From Plastoroseomonas hellenica (GTDB taxonomy: Bacteria; Pseudomonadota; Alphaproteobacteria; Acetobacterales; Acetobacteraceae), in contig NZ_JAAGBB010000004.1 of the NCBI RefSeq assembly GCF_018129085.1, forward strand, positions 62,001 to 126,000: a stretch of 64,000 bases of DNA, given 5' to 3'. This document shows, piece after piece, positions 19,444-26,983 of this stretch. The position numbers and the translations under genes were made by a program. Within the stretch, counting starts at the first letter, position 1; every line of letters begins with the position of its first letter. Below the pieces are notes generated by a model. It was not told the origin of the DNA. It saw only the letters and a list, made by a program, of their open reading frames with translations, and ran no database searches.

Positions 19444-20144
19444 TGCTGCAGGTCGCCGGCCTCTCCGCGCATTACGGCCGCGCGCATATCCTCGACGATG
19501 TCGGCTTCACGGTCGGGGCCGGCGAGGTGGTGGTGCTGCTCGGGCGCAATGGCGCCGGCAAGAGCACGACGATGAAGGCGGTGATGGGGCTGGTGCCGCC
19601 CAGCGCCGGCAGCGTGCGCTTCCTCGACGCCGAGGTCGTGGGACAGCCGCCCTTCCGCATCGCCCGCGCGGGCCTCGGCTATGTGCCGGAGGAGCGGCGG
19701 ATCTTCACCGAGCTGACGGTCTTGGAGAATCTCGAGGTCGGGCGGCAGAAGCCGCGGGAGGGCCTGGCACCCTGGACACCGGAGCGGCTGTTCGAGCTCT
19801 TCCCGAGCCTCGGTGCGATGCGCGACCGGCCGGGCGGGCGCATGAGCGGCGGCGAACAGCAGATGCTGACCATCGCGCGCACCCTGATGGGCAATCCGCG
19901 CCTGGTGCTGCTCGACGAGCCCTCCGAGGGGCTGGCGCCGGTGATCATCGAACGCATGGCGCATGCGATCCGCGCCCTGAAGTCGGAGGGTCTCTCCATC
20001 CTGCTGTCGGAGCAGAACCTGCACTTCGCGCGCCTGGTCTCCGACCGCGCCGTGATTATCGAAAAGGGCCGCATCCGCTGGTCCGGCAGCCTGGCGGCGT
20101 TGATGGACGCAGCCGAAGTGCGAGAGCAGTACCTCTCCGTTTGA
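19443..20144 (+). CDS. livF: Liv-type ABC transporter ATPase 2 (LivF)
   Basis: 233-residue ATPase. Walker A GRNGAGKST, signature MSGGEQQML, Walker B LVLLDEPSEGLAP, and the LivF-specific Y-V-P-E-E-R-R-I-F block. The C-terminal segment AVIIEKGRIRWSG...VREQYLSV has a diverged copy at 24595-24710, where the rest of the gene is missing. Last gene of the putative allA-puuE-transporter operon. Confidence 0.94.
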   Translation: MLQVAGLSAHYGRAHILDDVGFTVGAGEVVVLLGRNGAGKSTTMKAVMGLVPPSAGSVRFLDAEVVGQPPFRIARAGLGYVPEERRIFTELTVLENLEVGRQKPREGLAPWTPERLFELFPSLGAMRDRPGGRMSGGEQQMLTIARTLMGNPRLVLLDEPSEGLAPVIIERMAHAIRALKSEGLSILLSEQNLHFARLVSDRAVIIEKGRIRWSGSLAALMDAAEVREQYLSV

Positions 20145-20212
20145 GTCCACGCGATGTCACATCCGCCGCCGGGCTTTCGTGCCATAGAGGCCCCGGATGG
20201 AGGGCCAGGCCC

Positions 20213-20681
20213 ATGTTTTCGGTCGGGCAGCGGGTTTACCACCGGGATGGCCGCCGCAGCGGCCGGGTCGTGGAATGCGACGGCGACCGGGTCTTCATCG
20301 AGCAGGACAATGGCGCCGAGCTGGATTTCGATGCCCGCGACCTGACCGCGACGTCGCGCAGGCTGCGGCGGCAAGCCCCGATCCGATGGCGGAGCGGGCG
20401 TTGCGCGCCACCGAGATCACCCCGGAGCATGTCCGGGTGCTGGGCGTCATCCCGCCGCGCACCGTGCAGGCGGTCGCCGCGCTGTTCGAGCGCCGGCCGG
20501 CGCCGGCCGGTTCAGCGGACTCGACGTCGCCTCGAAGCTGAACGTGATCGCCGAGATCACCGCCATCCCCTACCGCACCATGCGCAGCTACAGCGACCGC
20601 CCGGGCGAGTTGGGGCTGATGATGGGCAAGGGGCTGGCGGATGCGCAGAGCCAGGCCGAGGCCAGGAAGAAGAAGGGCTGA
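20213..20681 (+). pseudogene. frameshifted conserved hypothetical gene
   Basis: GGAGGG 9 bases before the ATG leads into a convincing N-terminus (MFSVGQRVYHRDGRRSG then a KOW-like RVVECDGDRVFIEQDNGAELDF). After about residue 50 the sensible reading moves to another frame (MAERALRATEITPEHVRVLG, from 20386) and near 20505 to the third frame (FSGLDVASKLNVIAEITAIP, ending KKKG at 20681). The second shift falls in the repetitive GCCGGCCGGCGCCGGCCGG. It is either a decayed gene or two sequencing errors. An alternative is two short genes. Function unknown. Confidence 0.55.
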
Positions 20682-20734
20682 GGGGGGGGCGCCAATAGGC
20701 CGCACTGACGCGCCTCCGCATCGAAGAAGCCCAC

Positions 20735-21826
20735 CTAATCCGGCAGCCTCACGTCGCAATTCCACCGGCGGGGGTCACCATGGGCCAGGAGCCTGCCCTG
20801 TTCGCAAAGGGCAGCGATCCGACTCCTCAGCATGACGTCTCCAGCCTGGATGTAAGGCTCCGCGTCGTGTGACATGGTGTCGGAAACGACCAGCGCAGAT
20901 CTACGCCAATCCTTGGTCACCCGCTCCAGAATCCACGCATCGAAGACATCAGCAGGCGCCGACACAAGACCTGCATCCGTGACGATACGGAACGGCGCGT
21001 TCTCGGATTTCAGCCGGCGCCAGCGCTGCGCGGCGTCTTTCCGGTCCTCGCGCGTCATCGCGCGTTCCGTGCCGAAAAGCGAAGCAAGCGCCTCCCCGCC
21101 CATCCGCGAAACGGCTCGCTCCGGGGGCGACAATTCCGGTTCGCTGCCGGGTCGCGTCATGGGTATCCGCAGCCCGGTGACGTCGATGACGTCGTAGGGA
21201 CGGTCGCCGAGCCGGTCTGCCAGCGCCAGGAAGAAGGCGTGCTCGGAGGCGCTGTGGCGCCCGAACCAGACGATGAGCCGGTCGGGGGTCGACGCAACCT
21301 GCCGCCAGAAATCGTCGATATCGATGTCGCTCTCATCATGCATCGACGCCCACCAGCGTGCCCGCTGCGATCCATCTTCGGAATCGATGGGGCCACCGCT
21401 CAGGTCGTCCAGGAAGCCGAGCACCTGGTCGGTGCGTCCGCTCGAACGAACCGCAGCGCGCAGCCTCCAGGTCGCCGCATGGCCGGGCACGATATGCAGC
21501 ACGCCGCTGCGCCATTTCTGCGTCCCGTCCGCGTTCACATCCCGCCTGAGATAGTTGGTGTCGGAAAGCGTGCGATGGACGGCGAGCCCTTCGTCCGACC
21601 GCAGCAGGTGATAGAGGGTGGCTTGCCTGGATGGCCAATGGGCGGCGAAACGGACCCCGTCCTCGCCATATTGCAGATCCCGGATATCGGCCAACTCGCC
21701 GGTGGAATCATCGATGGCACGGACGACGAGGAGCCCGCCGGCGATCTCGATCTCGATCTCGATCGTCGCCGTCCTCGGCCATTTGTCTTCGGCAATCCAA
21801 CGGCCGACGAAATCCTCTCTCGGCAT
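20735..21826 (-). CDS. DUF1835/DUF3658 domain protein, copy 1
   Basis: 363-residue cytoplasmic protein in three parts: an N-terminal beta-rich domain of about 110 residues (FVGRWIA...LLVVRAIDD...YHLLRSDEG), a DUF1835-like domain (VLHIVPGHAATWRLRAAV, DDLSGGPI, RLIVWFGRHSASEHAF) and a C-terminal DUF3658-like domain (RWRRLKSENAPFRIVTDAG, LLAHGD..WNCDVRLP). Function unknown. The next gene upstream is a tandem paralogue. I chose the ATG at 21826 because it matches the paralogue's start; an in-frame start 18 codons earlier is less likely. Confidence 0.78.
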   Translation of the reverse strand: MPREDFVGRWIAEDKWPRTATIEIEIEIAGGLLVVRAIDDSTGELADIRDLQYGEDGVRFAAHWPSRQATLYHLLRSDEGLAVHRTLSDTNYLRRDVNADGTQKWRSGVLHIVPGHAATWRLRAAVRSSGRTDQVLGFLDDLSGGPIDSEDGSQRARWWASMHDESDIDIDDFWRQVASTPDRLIVWFGRHSASEHAFFLALADRLGDRPYDVIDVTGLRIPMTRPGSEPELSPPERAVSRMGGEALASLFGTERAMTREDRKDAAQRWRRLKSENAPFRIVTDAGLVSAPADVFDAWILERVTKDWRRSALVVSDTMSHDAEPYIQAGDVMLRSRIAALCEQGRLLAHGDPRRWNCDVRLPD

Positions 21827-21979
21827 GCCCTCGATCCCACTGTTGTTGCCCGTCACGGGTTCATGTGGCCCCGTTACCAATCTAGCCTGCGATGCCTGGT
21901 ATGGAGGCCGCCGAGGTGCGGGCGCAGTCCCTGTCCGTGTGCAAGCCTGATGTCGTTGGACTCTGCGGCCCGGCCTTGC

Positions 21980-23080
21980 CTAATCCGGCAGCCTCACCTC
22001 GCAACTCCACATGTTCGAGGTATCACCATGGGCCAGGAGCCTGCCCTGTTCGCAAAGGGCGGCGAGCCGGCGCCTCAGCATGACGTCTCCGACCTGGAAA
22101 TATGGCTCCGCATTGTACCCCATGGCGTCGTGAACGACCCGCAGAGATCCGCGCCAATCCTTGGTCGCCTGCTCCAGAATCCACGCATCGAAGACATCCG
22201 CAGGTGCCGATGCGAGACCTGCATCCGTGACGATGCGGAACGGCGCGTTCTCGGATTGCAGCCGGCGCCAGCGCTGCGCGGCGTCTTCCCGATCCTCGCT
22301 CGTCATCGCGCGTTCCGTGCCGAAAAGCGAAGCAAGCTCCTCCACGGCCATGAGGGCGACGGCCTGTTTCGGGGGTGACAATTCCGGTTCGCTGCCGGGT
22401 CGCGTTATGGGTATCCGCAGCCCGGTGACGTCGATGATGTCGTAGGGGCGGTCGCCGAGCCGATCCGCCAGCGCCAGGAAGAAGGCGTGCTCGGAGGCGC
22501 TGTGGCGTGCGAACCAGACGATGAGCCGGTCGGGGGTCGACGCAACCCGCCCCCAGAAGTCGTCGATATCGCTTTCGATGTCGGGGTCATCGTGTACCGA
22601 CGCCCACCAGCGCGCCCGCTGCGAGTCATCCTCGGAATCGATGGGGCCGCAGCTGAGGTCGTCCTGGAAGCCGAGCACCCGATCAGTGCGTCCGCTCGAA
22701 CGAACCGCCGCGCGCAGCGCCCCGGCGGCCGAGGGGCCGGGCGCGATATGCAGCACGCCGCTGCACCATTTCTGCGTCCCGTCGGCGTTCACATCCCGCG
22801 TGAGACACTCGGTCTCGGAAAACTTGCGATGGACGACGAGCCGTTCGTCGGACCGCAACAGGTGATAGAGGGTGGGTTGCCTGGATAGCCAATGGGCAGC
22901 GAAACGGACCTCGTCCTCGCCATATTGCAGATCCCGGATATCGGCCAACTCGCCATTGGAGTCGTCGATGGCACGGACGACCAGGAGCCCGCCGACGATC
23001 TCGATCTCAATCGTTTCTGTTTCGCCCCAGTTCCAGTCGCTTCCGGCAATCCAGCGACCGACGAAATCCTCTCTCGGCAT
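21980..23080 (-). CDS. DUF1835/DUF3658 domain protein, copy 2
   Basis: 366-residue paralogue of the downstream gene, with the same three domains and roughly 75-80% identity by eye, including the start MPREDFVGRWIA and the end CEVRLPD. Similarity continues for about 25 bases upstream of the start, and the strings around both stop codons (CCTAATCCGGCAGCCTCAC) are the same, so a unit of about 1.1 kb was duplicated in tandem. Differences are spread along the protein (for example small changes in ESDIDDFW), showing the copies have diverged while staying intact. Confidence 0.78.
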   Translation of the reverse strand: MPREDFVGRWIAGSDWNWGETETIEIEIVGGLLVVRAIDDSNGELADIRDLQYGEDEVRFAAHWLSRQPTLYHLLRSDERLVVHRKFSETECLTRDVNADGTQKWCSGVLHIAPGPSAAGALRAAVRSSGRTDRVLGFQDDLSCGPIDSEDDSQRARWWASVHDDPDIESDIDDFWGRVASTPDRLIVWFARHSASEHAFFLALADRLGDRPYDIIDVTGLRIPITRPGSEPELSPPKQAVALMAVEELASLFGTERAMTSEDREDAAQRWRRLQSENAPFRIVTDAGLASAPADVFDAWILEQATKDWRGSLRVVHDAMGYNAEPYFQVGDVMLRRRLAALCEQGRLLAHGDTSNMWSCEVRLPD

Positions 23081-23471
23081 GCCCTTGATCCCGTTGTTCT
23101 TGCCCCCGAAAATCGGGCAAGTCAGACTGGCAGTATAGCACGGAAGAATTGCCGGAGGGGCCTGTATCCCGCGGCGCGATGGGGCGGACCTTATTGTCGT
23201 GGGTGAACCAGGTGGCTATGGGCGGAGCACAGTCCGGGCGCAGCCCCGCGGAGGCGGACATAGCCGTGCTTGGAACGCCTCGGCCATGCCATTGCTTCGC
23301 GGGCCTCGAGCGGAGCGGGCTTCGACAGCAAGCCGATAGTCTGGGCGAAGGTCCTTGTATTGGAGGCGACATAGGGCTGCTGTTGTCGCCGAGCCGCTCG
23401 ATCGGCCGCGGCAGACGGCTTACGCGGCCGAACCTCCGCGCGAGGCGGCGATCATGAGACGGCGGCTATTG
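23081..23471. other. 391-bp stretch with no recognised gene
   Basis: Open frames here give no domain or plausible ribosome site. An inverted pair, TGCCC(CC)GAAAATCGGGCA, lies at about 23101-23121 just upstream of the DUF1835 gene and could be an operator or hairpin. Base composition is slightly lower in G+C than in the flanking operons. It probably holds the promoter of the DUF1835 pair. Confidence 0.4.
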
Positions 23472-24137
23472 TCACCGCAGTGGCCGCAGTGGCTCCAGCT
23501 CGTGCTCCCGGAGACGACGAGCCTGCACAGCCCCCGGCCGACCTAGGATTTCCAACGCTTTTACAGCACAATCCCGGCAAAGTGTTCTGCCTTCCACAGA
23601 GAACGCTCCCGTCATACCGTTACGATGACGACTGGCACCACATCCCTGACATCTCAGTTCCCCCGCTGCGGCGGGGATGATGTCTTCATTGCCACTTTGC
23701 TGGACTCTCTGAGGTGCCGCCTCCGCCGGCTGCCATCCGGTAAATCGCACCGCTTCCGTGGGCACCGTTGCTCTGGCTCCGGCAGGAGCCGCCCGCGCCA
23801 GTTCCGTTGCAGCCTCGCCTGCCTGCTGGAGTGCGGCTGGCACCCTGCCCGCCGCAGACGTCGCCGCGTCTCCAGCTTGCGTCGCGGCGGCCTCGCCTCC
23901 CCCGACGATGGCCCCGCCCGGTCCTTGCGGCAGACGGCGTCGGCCATTGACCTGACTGACAGGCGAAGAGGGGGGCTCGAGCAGCACCTGCATAGCGGAG
24001 CTACCGAGACGCCCGATCATCGGAGTGAGGTATACCGCTGGCCTTGGCAACCATCGCGCCAGCAGCCCATCATCCCAATCATCGAAGGGGGTGCGGCGCG
24101 GCTCTTCGAAGGCGTCCTCCGACAGCAGGCCCTTCAT
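23472..24137 (-). CDS. hypothetical protein with C-terminal zinc-ribbon-like Cys pairs
   Basis: 221 residues, not recognised. The N-terminus (FDDWDDGLLARWLPRPAVYLTPMIGRLG) is followed by an Ala-rich helical middle (about 80-130) and a C-terminal CQGCG...CRDC pair of Cys-x-x-Cys knuckles that could bind zinc. The start ATG overlaps the stop of the upstream small gene as ATGA (24134-24137), and GGGAG sits 8 bases ahead, which together support it as a real second gene of a two-gene unit. It lies in the accessory patch between the DUF1835 pair and the livF remnant. Confidence 0.55.
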   Translation of the reverse strand: MKGLLSEDAFEEPRRTPFDDWDDGLLARWLPRPAVYLTPMIGRLGSSAMQVLLEPPSSPVSQVNGRRRLPQGPGGAIVGGGEAAATQAGDAATSAAGRVPAALQQAGEAATELARAAPAGARATVPTEAVRFTGWQPAEAAPQRVQQSGNEDIIPAAAGELRCQGCGASRHRNGMTGAFSVEGRTLCRDCAVKALEILGRPGAVQARRLREHELEPLRPLR

Positions 24138-24364
24138 TGGCCCAACTCCCATTCGGTCTCGCGCCGTTGGGTAGGCTGACTCAAGAAGAATGAGGATGGT
24201 TCACTCAGGCCGGAGATTTGGTGCAGCGCATGCGACCTGGCCCTTCGCAGCAAGCGGGCGCTCGCGCCGCTACTCGCGTCCGCTTCCTGCTCTATTCGAC
24301 GCAACAGGCGAGCGTCGTCGTCCTCGCCGGACGGCAGGCCGGCGGGTTCACTGGGAATGCGCAT
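24134..24364 (-). CDS. small hypothetical protein
   Basis: 76 residues, not recognised; charged and helix-prone (DDDARLLRRIEQEADASSG, ASARLLRRARSHAL) with no signal or membrane segment. The ATG at 24364 is preceded by GGAG at about 7 bases, and the stop overlaps the next gene's start as ATGA, so the two are probably translated together. A helical partner for the zinc-ribbon protein is possible but unproven. Confidence 0.45.
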   Translation of the reverse strand: MRIPSEPAGLPSGEDDDARLLRRIEQEADASSGASARLLRRARSHALHQISGLSEPSSFFLSQPTQRRETEWELGQ

Positions 24365-24594
24365 CTCCGGACTCCGAATTGTGGCGAAGGGTCCGGGTGT
24401 CAGGCAGGAATCCGCCGCACTGCACCGATGCAGTTCGGTGCACCGACGACCTCGGTATCCGTAGAGAGACTGTCGGCAGCGCCTACCTTCGGGCCCTTCA
24501 TGTCAGCGGCTATCCAGAGCTGATGGAAGGCATGCAAGCCGAAAGGTGCAGGCGTGGTGCGGAGATTGTGCAGGTTATTCGCTACGGATCATGC

Positions 24595-24710
24595 GAGCCC
24601 TCGGAAGGGCTGGCGCCGTGATTATCGAGAAGGGGCGGATCCGCGGGTCAGGCACCCTCGCCGCGCTGATGGGGGCGGCCGAAATGCGGGAGCAATATCT
24701 TTCCGTCTGA
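24595..24710 (+). pseudogene. 3' remnant of a livF-like ATPase gene with internal deletion
   Basis: The first part encodes EPSEGLAP (Walker B region of LivF). It then jumps directly, out of frame, to VIIEKGRIRGSGTLAALM...REQYLSV, the LivF C-terminus. In intact livF the same two places both contain a GTGAT(C/T)ATCGA string, so the missing piece was probably lost by recombination between those short repeats. Nothing upstream matches livF. Identity to livF at 19443-20144 is about 80%, mostly third-position changes, so this is a diverged relative, not a fresh copy. It overlaps the UPF0280 gene end on the other strand. Confidence 0.8.
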
Positions 24711-25508
24711 CACCACGCGGATCTCATCCCCTATCGCCAGCAGCGCCGCGGTGATCAGCCCTTCCCGCCGGAGCCGCGCCGCGACCGCCGCGCCCGCCTT
24801 CAGCGCCTCCGCCACCACCGCATCCGGCAGCGGCCCGACACCGGTCGTGACCAGGATGTCGCCGAGGTCGCTGTCGGGATCGAGGCTGCGCGCCGGGGCG
24901 CGCCGGATCGCGGGATGATCCACATCCACGGCATTGGCGATGACGGTCGCCGCCGCATCGGCGTCGGCGGCGCGTGCCGCCAACACCGTCACCGCATCGG
25001 CAATGCCGCGGGAGAAGCTGCGCCCCGGCCAGCCGCTGGTCGCGATGCCGCGCACCGGCATGTGGCTGGCGATGGTCACGCTGCCCTCCGGCGTGGCGCG
25101 CGAAAGGGAACGCACCAGCCCGATCCGCAGGCTCTCGCCCTCCGCGAGATGCAGGGCGATGTCGCCGCCATTGTTCACATGCGCGCGTCGGATCGCCGGA
25201 TCCTCCGCGATGGCGGCCAGCACATGTTCCGCGACCGCGCCGGCCACGGCGGCCATGGGCGTGATGAAGACGGACGCATGCGGCCGCACCGCCTGCGCCA
25301 TGCGCTGCGCCACCGGGTGCTGCAGCTCGGCGGTGCCCGCCGGCGCGCGGAGCGCCGGTAACTCCTCCGCCAGGGCCGCGATCAGGCCGGTGAAGGCGCG
25401 CTCCGCCCGCGCATAGGCAGCCTGCCGCGCCGCCTCCGGTGCATCGACGCCGATGACCAGATCACTCGGCCCGTCGCTCAGGTGCAGCCGGCCGTCGGAA
25501 AGGATCAG
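24648..25508 (-). CDS. UPF0280 family protein (probable CTG start)
   Basis: About 286 residues. The ITPMAAVAGAVAEHVL segment and the ...NNGGDIALHL and DAVTVLA blocks mark the ApbE-like UPF0280 family. The first ordinary start in frame (GTG at 25313) would cut off 65 residues of good family sequence (SDGRLHLSDGPSDLVIG onward). The frame is open up to the reductase gene, where a CTG overlaps the reductase stop as CTGA, just as the other genes of this operon overlap as ATGA. I therefore take CTG at 25508 as the start. The last ~20 residues overlap the livF remnant and may be an altered tail. Exact reaction unknown; I infer a role with 6-hydroxynicotinate reductase. Confidence 0.75.
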   Translation of the reverse strand: MILSDGRLHLSDGPSDLVIGVDAPEAARQAAYARAERAFTGLIAALAEELPALRAPAGTAELQHPVAQRMAQAVRPHASVFITPMAAVAGAVAEHVLAAIAEDPAIRRAHVNNGGDIALHLAEGESLRIGLVRSLSRATPEGSVTIASHMPVRGIATSGWPGRSFSRGIADAVTVLAARAADADAAATVIANAVDVDHPAIRRAPARSLDPDSDLGDILVTTGVGPLPDAVVAEALKAGAAVAARLRREGLITAALLAIGDEIRVVSDGKILLPHFGRPHQRGEGA

Positions 25509-26983
25509 GGCCTGGGCCAGGGGTTCTCCGGATGCGGAGCCTCTCGCCGGGCGCCGCCGCCATGCTCAGCCAAGAGCCGCGCCAGCGGAATCGCCTGCTC
25601 CACATGCCCGCCGAGCATAGCATAGAGATCGGCGCGCATGGTGAATTCGATCGGCGCCACCAGCGCCGGCGTCGGCACATAACCGAAAGCGCGCGCCGGC
25701 AGGCGCAGCACATCGGCCATGATGGTGATGCCCCCGCCTGGCCAGAGCATGCAGGGCGCGCCGCCCATGGTCACCCGCACCAGCGCGTCGCGCACGCCGC
25801 GGGTCAGCAGAATCGGGTTCTCGGTAACGCCGGCGCGCAAGGACCCGCCGGCGCCGGCCATGAACAGGATGGAGGTCAGCGCCGGCTCACAATTCTCCCC
25901 GATGCGGGCAATGGTCGCGGCGACCGCCGCCGGCATCGGCACCGGGACTGGCCGCAGTTCCTCGTCCAGTACGCAATAGAGCGCGTCCTCCCCCGTCGTG
26001 CTGGTCAGCAGCAGCCGGAGCCCAGGCCAGGCGAGCTTGGGGTCGACACTCTCGATGATCGAGAGCGGGTCACTGATGTCGGTGCCGCCCCAGCCGGTGC
26101 CGGGATGCGCCACCTGGAAATAGCGGCCGGGGGTGGAGCGGCGGCCACGCACCCTGATGCCGGTGCGGCGCATGTCGAGGCAGGCGCCGGCCTGGTGCTC
26201 GCTCAGCACACCGGTGATATGGTCGTCGACCACGATCACCTCATCCACATGCCCCTGCCACTGCTGGGCAAAAATACCGACGGTCGCGCTGCCGCAGCCG
26301 ACCCGCATCCGCTCCTCCGGCCTTCCGTTCACGATCGGCGCGGCACCGGCCTGGATCGTCAGCGTCGCGCCGCCATCGATCGTCACCTCGATCGCCTGCT
26401 TGTCGCAGAGCGCCAGCATCGCCGCGCAGGTGGTGCTGCCTTCCTTCTTCGATCCGCCGGTCAGGTGCCTGACGCCGCCGAGGCTCAGCATCTGGCTGCC
26501 GTATTCGGCGGTGGTGACATGGCCGATCTGCTCGCCGTGGTGGCGCACCGCAGCGGTCTCCGGCCCCAGATGCCGGTCGGTGTCAATCTTCACCTTGAGG
26601 CCGCAATAGCTGAAGATCCCCTCGGTCACCACGGTGACGGTGTCGACGCCTTCATGCTCCGACGCCACGATGAAGGGCGCCGGCTTGTAGTCCGGATAGG
26701 TGGTGCCGGCGCCGATCGCGGTGACGAAGGTCTCCTCCGCTGGCGCCAGGCTGCCAGCCCAATCCTCCGCCCCGGCGGCGAAGGGCACCAGCGCGCCGCC
26801 GGCCTCCGCCGTCCGGGTCACCAGCACCAACGGATCGGTGCGCACCAGGGTGCCGTTCTCATTCGCATAGCGGCTGCAGGCGCCGCTGCGGCCGGGGCGG
26901 ATGCGGCAGAGCACGGGACAGGCATCGCAGCGGACGATGCCGTTCTCCTCCCGCGCACCGAAGACGCTGGTGCGGTCGTTCAT
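25505..26983 (-). CDS. hnr: 6-hydroxynicotinate reductase
   Basis: 492 residues matching the enzyme that reduces 6-hydroxynicotinate to 1,4,5,6-tetrahydro-6-oxonicotinate, known from nicotinate fermentation in Eubacterium barkeri. The N-terminal C19-x2-C22-x3-C26-x9-C36 is a likely iron-sulfur site; the TTYPDYKPAPFIVASEHEGVD and GGSKKEGSTTCAAM segments are family blocks. The start overlaps the upstream hydroxylase stop as ATGA and the end overlaps the UPF0280 gene. Product name rests on family recall plus the enamidase and hydroxylase in the same cluster. Confidence 0.82.
   Translation of the reverse strand: MNDRTSVFGAREENGIVRCDACPVLCRIRPGRSGACSRYANENGTLVRTDPLVLVTRTAEAGGALVPFAAGAEDWAGSLAPAEETFVTAIGAGTTYPDYKPAPFIVASEHEGVDTVTVVTEGIFSYCGLKVKIDTDRHLGPETAAVRHHGEQIGHVTTAEYGSQMLSLGGVRHLTGGSKKEGSTTCAAMLALCDKQAIEVTIDGGATLTIQAGAAPIVNGRPEERMRVGCGSATVGIFAQQWQGHVDEVIVVDDHITGVLSEHQAGACLDMRRTGIRVRGRRSTPGRYFQVAHPGTGWGGTDISDPLSIIESVDPKLAWPGLRLLLTSTTGEDALYCVLDEELRPVPVPMPAAVAATIARIGENCEPALTSILFMAGAGGSLRAGVTENPILLTRGVRDALVRVTMGGAPCMLWPGGGITIMADVLRLPARAFGYVPTPALVAPIEFTMRADLYAMLGGHVEQAIPLARLLAEHGGGARREAPHPENPWPRP

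Noticed and set aside
20735-23095. Direct repeats as a CRISPR or satellite array
   Set aside because: There are only two units of 1.1 kb, and each is a full protein gene; this is gene duplication.
24190-24621. 143-residue plus-strand frame in the accessory patch
   Set aside because: Only its last eight residues (EPSEGLAP) mean anything and they belong to the livF remnant; the rest is antisense to a better-supported small gene.
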